Assembly: GCA_035653295.1 (NCBI GenBank)
Contig: DASRCB010000102.1
Coordinates: 1 to 34,158, forward strand
DNA: 34,158 nucleotides
Reading direction: 5' to 3'
DNA from: DASRCB01 sp035653295
GTDB lineage: Bacteria; Acidobacteriota; Terriglobia; Bryobacterales; Bryobacteraceae
Part shown: piece by piece, positions 7,859 through 14,778 of the stretch
Position numbering within the stretch: the stretch's first letter is position 1
Layout of the letters: each line of letters opens with the position of its first letter
Program-made: the position numbers and the translations under genes
Notes under the pieces: model-generated
Told to the model about the DNA's origin: nothing
The model's database searches: none
Seen by the model: only the letters and a program-made list of their open reading frames with translations

Positions 7859-10315
7859 ATAAAAAGGCTTATTTTATCTCTGGTGGGATTGTGTGCGCTC
7901 GGACGAGCGCAGAACTATGGCGACATCTGCATCACGACTGCCGGCGACATCGCCTACGGCGGCGCGAACGGGGTCTGCAACCGGCTGGGGCAGCCGGGAA
8001 ACGGGTTGTGGGGTTTGACATTCGCGTCCGGGGTTCCTGTATGGACGAGCGTAGCCGGGTCCATGGCTGCGCCATCGGGCGGAGTGTTCAGCGCCAGTGG
8101 CCCAACGGCGGGCGGAGTGATCACACTGTCGGTATCCGGCAACAGCGGCGGAGTACCGTACTTCTCCAGCGGATCGGCGATCAGCAGCTCGGCGGCTTTG
8201 AGCGCCAACGCTCTCATCAAGGGCGGGGGCGCGGGGGCGGGACCAGGCAGTTCATCGCTGATCGACAACGGGGCCAGCGTCAGCACGACGGAGCCGGTGC
8301 TGCTTCAGGCAGTGAACCAGGGGACGCAGACCACAGAGCGCTGGTATCCAAACATCGCGTCCGCTCATACCGACGGGTCGCTTACCGGGTCGATCGTGTT
8401 TCATACGCCGATCGGACGAAGTTCCGGAAACATGATGCGGCTGCACGTGGGCGGGTATGGGTACGGAACGTCCAGTGTTGTGGATTTCGAGATCCTGGTG
8501 ACGGCCAGCTCGATTCAGAACGGGAGCGTCGATGGGCAGCCTGGGGTCGCGTACCGATACGCACTGATCGACAACGGCAGCGATGGATTGTCGAAGTACG
8601 TGGGGGTGGACAACGCGGGGCATATCGCGGTGGCTATCGGGGATACGGGGACGTCGTGGAGCTTCCCGCGATTCGAGCTCGATGCCTGGATGACGCGCAA
8701 TCCGGCGGACTACTCGTCGGCCGCGTGGACGATCGAACAGGGGAACACCACCTCCGGTTTCGGGTGGCTGGATATCCACGGGCCACTTACCAGTGGGCTG
8801 AACCCGCTGCAGGTTTCTGGCGTAGCCTATCCTTCCGCGCCGCCGATCAATAGTGTGCCAGTGGTAACAGGACCGAACCAGGTGAGCTACCAGGCAATTC
8901 CGAACGCGGCGCTCGGGAATTCATCGCTGGCTTACAACGGTGTGGCGGTTCCGCTTGGTGGAAGCGGTAACCTCGGGCAGCTGAACGATGCCAATGGAAA
9001 CGCGAGTCTGAAGACAATTACCACGGCGGGCGCGGTGGACCAGATCAGCGTTACGAATTCCCCAACCGGTAATCCCGCCACAGTTACTGTGTCGGCGACC
9101 GGGGCGGATCCGAACGTAAATCTCAGTCTCGCGGCGCAGGGTACCGGCACGACTCAGGTGAACAACGGTTTGCAGGAAAACAGCACGGGCGCGAAGCCGG
9201 CGTGCGGCGCTGCCGCAAGGGGCACGCTTTACGTGGAAAAGGCGAGCGGGATCGGGGGATCGGATCAGACGCTGGCCTGCGTTCTGGACGGGGCCATATA
9301 CGTGTGGATGCCGCTGAGCGTGCTTTCCCCATGGGACACGACGCACATTCAATGGGACGAGGAGTTCTTCTCCGGGCCGAGCGCATCGGGCAGCATGGGG
9401 CAGCTTGGCTGGGCGGCGACAAATATCGGTGCGCCAACCGGGGCGGGCGCTTCGTCATCGGCGGGAACGGCACCGAATCTCGGCGTCATCGCACTGAGCA
9501 GCGGTACGGGCGCGGCCGGCACGGGGCTGCAGATCTTGCCAAACGCCGGGGCGATACCGCTTGTCGACAATCTGAGCACGAGCGGCGCGTACGATTCCAT
9601 TTGGATCGCCGCGCTTGCGGGTACGAGTAACATTTCGGCGCGCGTCGGTTACTTCAATCCGACGAACAGCAGCGGCGTGCCGAATAGTGGCCTGTATCTG
9701 CGGTACGATACGGGTCTTCAGGCGATGACGGGCGCCACTTACGTCAGCGGCGGCACAGTCACGGGCGCCGCCGGTCAGACGTGCAATGTGGCCTTTACTG
9801 GGGGAACGGCGACGGCGACGATCGCACTGACGGGAGCAAACTCGATCAGCGGTGGAGTCTTTAGCTTCACTTCCGGCGGCGGCGGCTATAACGCGTCGGC
9901 GCCATATACGATGGCGGTGCTGACGAGCAACACGGCGACTTGCAGTGGAACGGTCAGCATTACCGGAGTTACGCTGGGGGCGGCCGGCAGTGGCGCGGAC
10001 AGTAACTTCATGGTCTGTTCGGATTCGTCGTCGATAGAAACGTGTGTAAACACGGGCGCGGCAGCTGACACGAACTATCACAAGGTGCGAATCCGCCAAG
10101 TGTCGCCGGGCGTGGTCGGTATGACTTTGTACGACGGCGCGGGGACGGCTCAGACGGCGGAACAGACGTTCTGCGTTAACGCGTGCAGCGCGAGTGTTCT
10201 GAACCCCACATCGGGGCTGAGTCCCGGCGCGATGGTCGTAACGCCGACTGGTGGAGGCGCGGCGCAGCTCATGCTGGACGCCTTCAAATTCCGCATGGCG
10301 GGGCTTAGCCGCTAG
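7859..10315 (+). CDS. Secreted tail-fibre-like protein with a probable ATA start
   Basis: The first ordinary start codon in this frame is GTG at 7883, but it would leave only half a signal peptide (GLCALGRAQ). Reading upstream in frame gives ATA at 7859, followed by KRLILSLVGLCALGRA and then QNY. That is a complete, basic-then-hydrophobic signal peptide with an AxA-like cleavage site, set 9 nt after an AAGGA (7845-7849). About 818 residues result. Modules: GDICITTAGDIAYGG entry; GGVPYFSSGSAISSSAALSA (a pattern I associate with phage tail-fibre proteins); a beta-rich central part; a second fibre-like stretch, NSSLAYNGVAVPLGGSGNL; a KPACGAAARGTLYVEK module; and the third GQTC module before a beta-sandwich end. 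It starts 12 bp after the stop of its larger neighbour, in the same frame, so the two probably form one transcription unit. Function unknown; adhesion or glycan binding is a guess. Confidence 0.75.
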   Translation: MKRLILSLVGLCALGRAQNYGDICITTAGDIAYGGANGVCNRLGQPGNGLWGLTFASGVPVWTSVAGSMAAPSGGVFSASGPTAGGVITLSVSGNSGGVPYFSSGSAISSSAALSANALIKGGGAGAGPGSSSLIDNGASVSTTEPVLLQAVNQGTQTTERWYPNIASAHTDGSLTGSIVFHTPIGRSSGNMMRLHVGGYGYGTSSVVDFEILVTASSIQNGSVDGQPGVAYRYALIDNGSDGLSKYVGVDNAGHIAVAIGDTGTSWSFPRFELDAWMTRNPADYSSAAWTIEQGNTTSGFGWLDIHGPLTSGLNPLQVSGVAYPSAPPINSVPVVTGPNQVSYQAIPNAALGNSSLAYNGVAVPLGGSGNLGQLNDANGNASLKTITTAGAVDQISVTNSPTGNPATVTVSATGADPNVNLSLAAQGTGTTQVNNGLQENSTGAKPACGAAARGTLYVEKASGIGGSDQTLACVLDGAIYVWMPLSVLSPWDTTHIQWDEEFFSGPSASGSMGQLGWAATNIGAPTGAGASSSAGTAPNLGVIALSSGTGAAGTGLQILPNAGAIPLVDNLSTSGAYDSIWIAALAGTSNISARVGYFNPTNSSGVPNSGLYLRYDTGLQAMTGATYVSGGTVTGAAGQTCNVAFTGGTATATIALTGANSISGGVFSFTSGGGGYNASAPYTMAVLTSNTATCSGTVSITGVTLGAAGSGADSNFMVCSDSSSIETCVNTGAAADTNYHKVRIRQVSPGVVGMTLYDGAGTAQTAEQTFCVNACSASVLNPTSGLSPGAMVVTPTGGGAAQLMLDAFKFRMAGLSR
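9734..9973 (+). repeat. GQTC module, copy 3
   Basis: Encodes an 80-residue module matching copies 1 and 2: ATYVSGGTVTGAAGQTC, TATATIALTGANSISGG, a Gly/Tyr-rich strand, NTATCSGTVSITGVT. The same module in two adjacent, otherwise different genes points to module exchange or duplication between them. Confidence 0.85.
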
Positions 10316-10580
10316 GCTGAGTCGCCTTCGCGGTCCGGCGGAGCTCGTCCATAACGCTGGAGACGAGCTCCTTGGCGTACTCCAGGTTCCTGGAGATGAT
10401 CTGGATGTCCATCGTGGGGCGGCCCGGCTGGCGGGCGCTTTGGCAATAGACGCCGTGCTGGCCCACCAGGACCATGGCGTCAGTCAGGAGATCGAGCGTT
10501 ACCGCAAGGCGGCCGCGCTCGATACCCATGGAGAACTCGTGCTGCTCGAGCGCCTCGCGATGATCGCTGTAGACGGACAT
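10305..10580 (-). CDS. Small hypothetical protein (91 aa)
   Basis: I do not recognise the family. The product is soluble and mixed alpha/beta by appearance, with no signal peptide or membrane segment. An HREALEQHEFSMGIERGRLA stretch is followed by a helix-rich middle and a charged C-terminus (EYAKELVSSVMDELRR). It starts at an ATG with only a weak upstream purine patch. Its stop overlaps the 3' end of the convergent tail-fibre-like gene by 11 bp. The M23 peptidase gene ends 47 bp upstream on the same strand, so the two may be co-transcribed. The amino-acid composition looks like real protein rather than antisense noise. Confidence 0.6.
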   Translation of the reverse strand: MSVYSDHREALEQHEFSMGIERGRLAVTLDLLTDAMVLVGQHGVYCQSARQPGRPTMDIQIISRNLEYAKELVSSVMDELRRTAKATQPSG

Positions 10581-10627
10581 GCTTCATTGTAGAAGCCGTC
10601 TGCGGGCCGGCGAGGCGTGACGGCGGT

Positions 10628-12352
10628 TCAGCCGCCCGGATATGCCGATCGGTTCCCCGCAGTGGTGGAACGGCGCGCGTTGGTTTCGATGCCGAAGGGG
10701 ATGAGCTGTCCGCCACCCCTTACGCCCTGCACAGAGATGCGCCAGGCGCCAGGCTCGGGATTGGGAATGCGAAACTCCTGCGGGCGCGTGAAGGAGCCGG
10801 AATAACCGGTCGTGTTCGCGTACCAGCCGTAGTGTTCGCCGCGAGGGCTGACCAGGTGCAGGTCCAGACCCGCATCGGTATCCTCCCACTGGAGGACCGC
10901 ATCCAACACCGTCGCGCCGCGCGGGACAACAATGACGTCGTTCCACCATTGCTGGATGCCGACTTCACCCTGAAACTGCCATTGCTTCGGCAATGCGGCC
11001 GCCGGCGACTGAGTGACGGGCGCAGGTGTGACGCGAGCGGGAGTCACCATCGCCGCCGAAAGGGTAACCGGCGCCGCGCTGCGGACAGCGATGGACGTTG
11101 TGCCTGATGGAAGGGCCGCCATCTGCACGGGCGCGCGCTGAAACGGCTGGCGCCGCGAACAGTCGCTCCATTGCGAACTGTTCTTCGACAGCACCACGCC
11201 CCGGAACTTCGGCCCGGGAATCTCCTCGAACTCGAACGGAACGCTGGGCGAGGCGATGGCCATGGCATGCGTGACGCTCACGTGCACGTGATAGCCGCCA
11301 CCTTCGCCCAGCGTGTAGCCGCTGTTTCCGGCAATAGCGAGCGGCTGCCCCTGCTGAACCTGCTCTCCATCGTGAACGAGAAACGTACCGCTCGCCAGAT
11401 GCGCGTAGTGGCTGTATTCGCCGTCGCCGTGGTCAATGGTGATGTAGTTGCCGAAGGTACGGCGGGAGTGGTCCTGCACGGCGCCTACATCGTGCGTATG
11501 CACAACGCCGGCGCGCATGGCCACCACGCAGCGGCCATCCATGGGGGCGATATCCCAGGCGTGCAGACTGTTACCCCAGTGCGAGAACGCGCCGTAGGGA
11601 CCCTGCGTCACGACCCAGCGCTGGCCCGCGGGGAACGGCAGCCGGTAGGCCGCCGTGGTCGCGATGGTGAACGGCATGGGACGGCTCAGGATCTTGTCGG
11701 GCGTCTGGATGATCACCCAGTATTCGCCCGCCGAGAGCGGGGTGTGCTGCGCGGTGATCTGGTTCGGCTCGATCGATCGAGGATCGGCGGCAGTGATGTA
11801 GTTCCAGCCTCCGGTGCGGCTGTAGGTGGCCAGATGGACGGTGGATCCGGGCACGAATCCGGAACCCGAGATGATCAGTTCGAAGCCGTCCGCGGCGGGG
11901 CGCCGCTGAATGCCAGTAACACCGAAAGCGGCATAGCTCGGGTCTGACGAGATGCGAAAGCGGCGGCTGATCGCGAGCCGCTGATTCACGTAGACGTTCA
12001 CGGTCCAGTCGCCCGGCTGAGCGGCGGCATCGAATCCGGCGATGGGCATTTGCGTGGCGAGGCACACCGATGGCTCCGCGGGCAGATTCGTGTAAGGCGC
12101 ACTCAGCGAGATGGACCCACGGGGATCCACCCAGTCGACCCGAATCTCATCGCCTTTGGCGACTCGGTCGGCAACGAACCACAGCACCGCCTGCCGCTTC
12201 GAGGTGCTGAAGCTGGATACGGAGGGAGGAGCGGCGCAGGAGCCCTGTTCGGCATCGGTTGCGACTACGGCCTGGCGCACCACCGCGGCCTTTGCCGTAC
12301 CCAAGCCGGCGAGACAGGCTGCGAACGCACCGATGACAAACTGCCGGAGCAT
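10628..12352 (-). CDS. Secreted M23-family metallopeptidase with extra beta domains
   Basis: Probable periplasmic or extracellular zinc peptidase that cuts peptide cross-links (peptidoglycan or similar). The chosen ATG gives a clean signal peptide (MLRQFVIGAFAACLAGLGTAKA). An ATG 36 nt further upstream (12388) is possible but would bury it. Residues about 30-135 and 145-230 look like two Ig/IPT-like beta domains. The M23 core at about 238-360 has SHWGNSLHAWDIAP (metal His and Asp), GNYITIDHG, HYAHL and the terminal HVHVS. A Pro/Ala/Thr linker leads to a C-terminal beta domain at about 465-570 (DTDAGLDLHLVSPRGEHYGW, PNPEPGAWRISVQG) resembling pre-peptidase C-terminal domains. It is divergent from the glycosyltransferase gene at 12391, with at most 38 bp between the starts. 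Confidence 0.88.
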   Translation of the reverse strand: MLRQFVIGAFAACLAGLGTAKAAVVRQAVVATDAEQGSCAAPPSVSSFSTSKRQAVLWFVADRVAKGDEIRVDWVDPRGSISLSAPYTNLPAEPSVCLATQMPIAGFDAAAQPGDWTVNVYVNQRLAISRRFRISSDPSYAAFGVTGIQRRPAADGFELIISGSGFVPGSTVHLATYSRTGGWNYITAADPRSIEPNQITAQHTPLSAGEYWVIIQTPDKILSRPMPFTIATTAAYRLPFPAGQRWVVTQGPYGAFSHWGNSLHAWDIAPMDGRCVVAMRAGVVHTHDVGAVQDHSRRTFGNYITIDHGDGEYSHYAHLASGTFLVHDGEQVQQGQPLAIAGNSGYTLGEGGGYHVHVSVTHAMAIASPSVPFEFEEIPGPKFRGVVLSKNSSQWSDCSRRQPFQRAPVQMAALPSGTTSIAVRSAAPVTLSAAMVTPARVTPAPVTQSPAAALPKQWQFQGEVGIQQWWNDVIVVPRGATVLDAVLQWEDTDAGLDLHLVSPRGEHYGWYANTTGYSGSFTRPQEFRIPNPEPGAWRISVQGVRGGGQLIPFGIETNARRSTTAGNRSAYPGG

Positions 12353-12390
12353 TCCCTTCACTCTATCGTCAATCGGGGCCATAAGCATCA

Positions 12391-13608
12391 GTGGCTTGGG
12401 CGTTTATCATGACGCTGATGGCCGTTTTTCTGGGCGCCGCCGCCGTTCTGGTGTGGGTATACCTGCTCACGGCGCGAGGGGGCTTCTGGCGATTTCGCGA
12501 GGTACTTCCGGCGGCCGAAGGGGGCAGCGCGGCGCGCGTTGCGGTGGTGATTCCGGCGCGTGATGAAGCCGCGGGCATTGCGCGAACGGTCCGTTCCCTG
12601 CTGACGCAGCGCTTCGGTGGCGCGTTGCACCTGTTCGTAGTGGATGACCACAGCACGGACGATACCGCGCGACTGGCGACCGGCGCAGCAGCGGAGGCAG
12701 GCGCGTCCGGCCGGCTGACGTTAATTTCCGGCGCGCCACTGGCGCCCGGCTGGACCGGCAAACTATGGGCGATGTCGGCGGGCATCGCAGCGGCCCAGGA
12801 GTTCGCGCCCGACTTTTTTCTGTTTACGGATGCGGATATAGAACACGAGCCCTCGAGTGTGGCGCGCCTTGTTGCGCAGGCCGAGAAGCTGGGCAGCGAC
12901 ATGACGTCGGTGATGGTCAGGCTGCACGCCGGGCACGCATGGGAAGCTCTGCTGATCCCGGCCTTCGTGTTTTTCTTCTTCAAGCTGTACCCGCCCGCGT
13001 GGGTCGCGAAAGCCGAGAAGGCGACAGCCGGCGCGGCGGGTGGGTGCATGCTGGTCCGGCGACAGGCGCTGGAGCGCATCGGAGGAATCGGCGCGATTCG
13101 CGGGGAACTGATCGACGATTGCGCGCTGGCCCGCGCAGTCAAGCGCACCGGCGGGCGGGTTTGGCTGGGGCTGGCGCGCGAGACGCGCAGCACACGTGAG
13201 TACGCGAGCCCAGGAGAGATCCGGGACATGATCGCTCGCACGGCGTATACGCAGCTGCGGTATTCTCCGCTGCTGTTGGCGGGCACGATAGCCGGGATGG
13301 CGATTATCTACCTGGCGCCGCCGGCGCTGGCGATCGCGGCTCGCGGAACGGCCCAATTGCTGGGCATCGGAGCATGGCTGCTGATGTCGATGTCATTCCT
13401 GCCGGCGGTAAGGTATTACCGAAAACCGATGATCCTCAGCCTGCAGCTGCCGCTTGCGGCGGCGTTCTATGTCGAGTCGACGCTGGCTTCGGCGGCGCGC
13501 TATTACATGGGCCGCGGCGGCCAGTGGAAGGGGCGCGCCCAGGCCGAGCTGGCGAACGCCGATGCAAAAGACGCGGCGGCGGCGTCAAACCTGCATCATG
13601 GCCGATAA
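12391..13608 (+). CDS. hpnB: HpnB-like family 2 glycosyltransferase (hopanoid-associated type)
   Basis: Membrane-anchored GT-A glycosyltransferase of about 405 residues. The first helix lies at about 5-26. The nucleotide-sugar domain has VAVVIPARDEAAGIARTV, FVVDDHSTDDT (first Asp pair), LFTDADIEH (DxD metal site) and RGELIDDCALARAVK (catalytic-base region). Hydrophobic segments follow at about 190-205, 290-310, 318-340 and 352-372. The blocks GWTGKLWAMSAGIAAA, LIPAFVFFFFKLYPPAWV, GGCMLVRR, TAYTQLRYSPLLLAGT and RGGQWKGRAQA match my memory of HpnB proteins encoded with hopanoid genes. No other hopanoid gene is in the window, and HpnB's exact reaction is not firmly established. The GTG at 12391 is used; ATG at 12409 is a reasonable alternative. 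Neither has a strong SD. Confidence 0.85.
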   Translation: MAWAFIMTLMAVFLGAAAVLVWVYLLTARGGFWRFREVLPAAEGGSAARVAVVIPARDEAAGIARTVRSLLTQRFGGALHLFVVDDHSTDDTARLATGAAAEAGASGRLTLISGAPLAPGWTGKLWAMSAGIAAAQEFAPDFFLFTDADIEHEPSSVARLVAQAEKLGSDMTSVMVRLHAGHAWEALLIPAFVFFFFKLYPPAWVAKAEKATAGAAGGCMLVRRQALERIGGIGAIRGELIDDCALARAVKRTGGRVWLGLARETRSTREYASPGEIRDMIARTAYTQLRYSPLLLAGTIAGMAIIYLAPPALAIAARGTAQLLGIGAWLLMSMSFLPAVRYYRKPMILSLQLPLAAAFYVESTLASAARYYMGRGGQWKGRAQAELANADAKDAAAASNLHHGR

Positions 13609-13783
13609 CAATCAAAAAGACGCGAACCTTGCAGCCGAGGAGCGGCCCGTGCCGTCGCAGGCCGAAGGCGAAGACGAGAACGCTCCCGTAAGGAAGGGAG
13701 CGGGCGGTATTCGACCGACGCCATCGCAGGCGGAAGGCGACGAAGCGACCATTGATGCCGACCTGAAGCGCCGCGCGTCGTAG
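13598..13783 (+). CDS. Tiny acidic hypothetical ORF carrying a duplicated PSQAEG repeat
   Basis: 61 residues, strongly acidic and low complexity, probably disordered. The ATG overlaps the end of the glycosyltransferase gene by 11 nt and has no clear SD. The coding sequence holds two near-identical 20-bp repeats that translate as PSQAEG, with a hairpin between them. The ORF may therefore simply be an open frame across an interspersed repeat rather than a real gene. Confidence 0.35.
   Translation: MADNNQKDANLAAEERPVPSQAEGEDENAPVRKGAGGIRPTPSQAEGDEATIDADLKRRAS
13652..13740 (+). repeat. Paired 20-bp repeats flanking a 7-bp-stem hairpin (REP-like)
   Basis: The 20-mers at 13652-13671 and 13721-13740 agree at 18 of 20 positions (core TCGCAGGC[CG]GAAGGCGA). 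Between them CGCTCCC (13681-13687) pairs with GGGAGCG (13696-13702) across an 8-nt loop. The repeat-hairpin-repeat layout resembles small interspersed elements. Whether it recurs elsewhere in the genome cannot be seen here. Confidence 0.55.
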
Positions 13784-13788
13784 CGCGG

Positions 13789-14730
13789 TCAGTTATCCCT
13801 CGACCTGGAGTCACGCCGCCAGCCGAAGGGGTCTTTGTCGAGGTCGGCGATTCGCACTTTGGTGGTGAGCAGAACGGCATCCTCGCTGTCCTGCGTGGCG
13901 ATCAACAGGTGCATGCTGGCCCCGGTTTCGCCGAGCCAGATACGGGTGATGTCGTCCTTCTCGCGCGCCTCCACAAAGGGTGACCAGCCATGCGGGACGG
14001 AGGGCGCCACGCCGGCAACGAATCCGGACGGCGCATTCTCGAATATGGCCATCTCCAGGCCGCGCACGCTCCCGCCGGATCCGATGAAGGCGACGGGTCG
14101 AATCAGGCCGAACAGGGGAATGTGCAGTTTGCGGATGCCTTCCCGGGCTTCGACGTCGCGGACCAGGCGGTTGAAATCGAGTTTGCCGGGCCGAGGTCCG
14201 GCAGGTGGCGGTGCGAATGCAGACGGAGCGCCGGGGGGCGCCTGGATCACGATTCCCTGACGAATATGCGGCAGCCCGAAATGCGCGCCCAGCGCGGGCA
14301 CGTTGCTCGGTGGAAGCGAGCCGACAATGCGAACCGTTGCGATCTCCCCCGGTTCAATGGCCAGCAGCGCCATACCGCCGGGACCCATGTACCCTTCCAC
14401 GAGCTCGGCGGGATCGCTGGAGCGCGAAGTCAGGAACTTCGGCCAGCCAGGCGGAATGGTGGCGGCGCGCACGCGATCTACATCGCTGTCGGCCGGCATA
14501 CGGTGATTATGGAAGGACAGCGCACGGACGCTGATCTCGGAGACGTTCTTTAGCGCCTGGAGGAAGTCCTTGTCCTTCTCGTCCGCGCAGAGGCGAGCGA
14601 AGGCGCGCAGCACGTCGGAGTTCACGGTGACGGTGGCCACTTCATCGGCGCGGCTTTCGAGATCGCCGAGATCCTGCGCCGCGAGCAAGGCCGGCAGCGC
14701 GGCCGCCACTAAAAAAAGCGTTCGTTTCAT
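13789..14730 (-). CDS. Exported DUF4252-like protein
   Basis: About 313 residues with a signal peptide (MKRTLFLVAAALPALLAAQ). After it, LGDLESRADEVATVTVNSDVLRAFARLC resembles the start of DUF4252 proteins, small exported proteins of unknown function. The ALKNVSEISVRALSFHN block also fits that pattern. A Pro-rich linker (about 168-186) separates a second half with a related LFGLIRPVAFIGSGGSVRGL stretch. The ATG at 14730 is preferred because it follows a GGCGGA and starts the signal peptide directly; ATG at 14742 adds four residues. It lies 48 bp downstream of the GH51 gene on the same strand and is probably the last gene of that unit. No enzyme motif is visible. Confidence 0.7.
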   Translation of the reverse strand: MKRTLFLVAAALPALLAAQDLGDLESRADEVATVTVNSDVLRAFARLCADEKDKDFLQALKNVSEISVRALSFHNHRMPADSDVDRVRAATIPPGWPKFLTSRSSDPAELVEGYMGPGGMALLAIEPGEIATVRIVGSLPPSNVPALGAHFGLPHIRQGIVIQAPPGAPSAFAPPPAGPRPGKLDFNRLVRDVEAREGIRKLHIPLFGLIRPVAFIGSGGSVRGLEMAIFENAPSGFVAGVAPSVPHGWSPFVEAREKDDITRIWLGETGASMHLLIATQDSEDAVLLTTKVRIADLDKDPFGWRRDSRSRDN

Positions 14731-14778
14731 TTGGTCCGCCATTCAATCTCACGAACGGCGGCGGGCCGCGGTTCCCAA

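Noticed and set aside
3143..10315. Prophage
   Set aside because: Tail-fibre-like modules are present, but there are no integrase, terminase, capsid, portal or lysis genes and both proteins have export signals.
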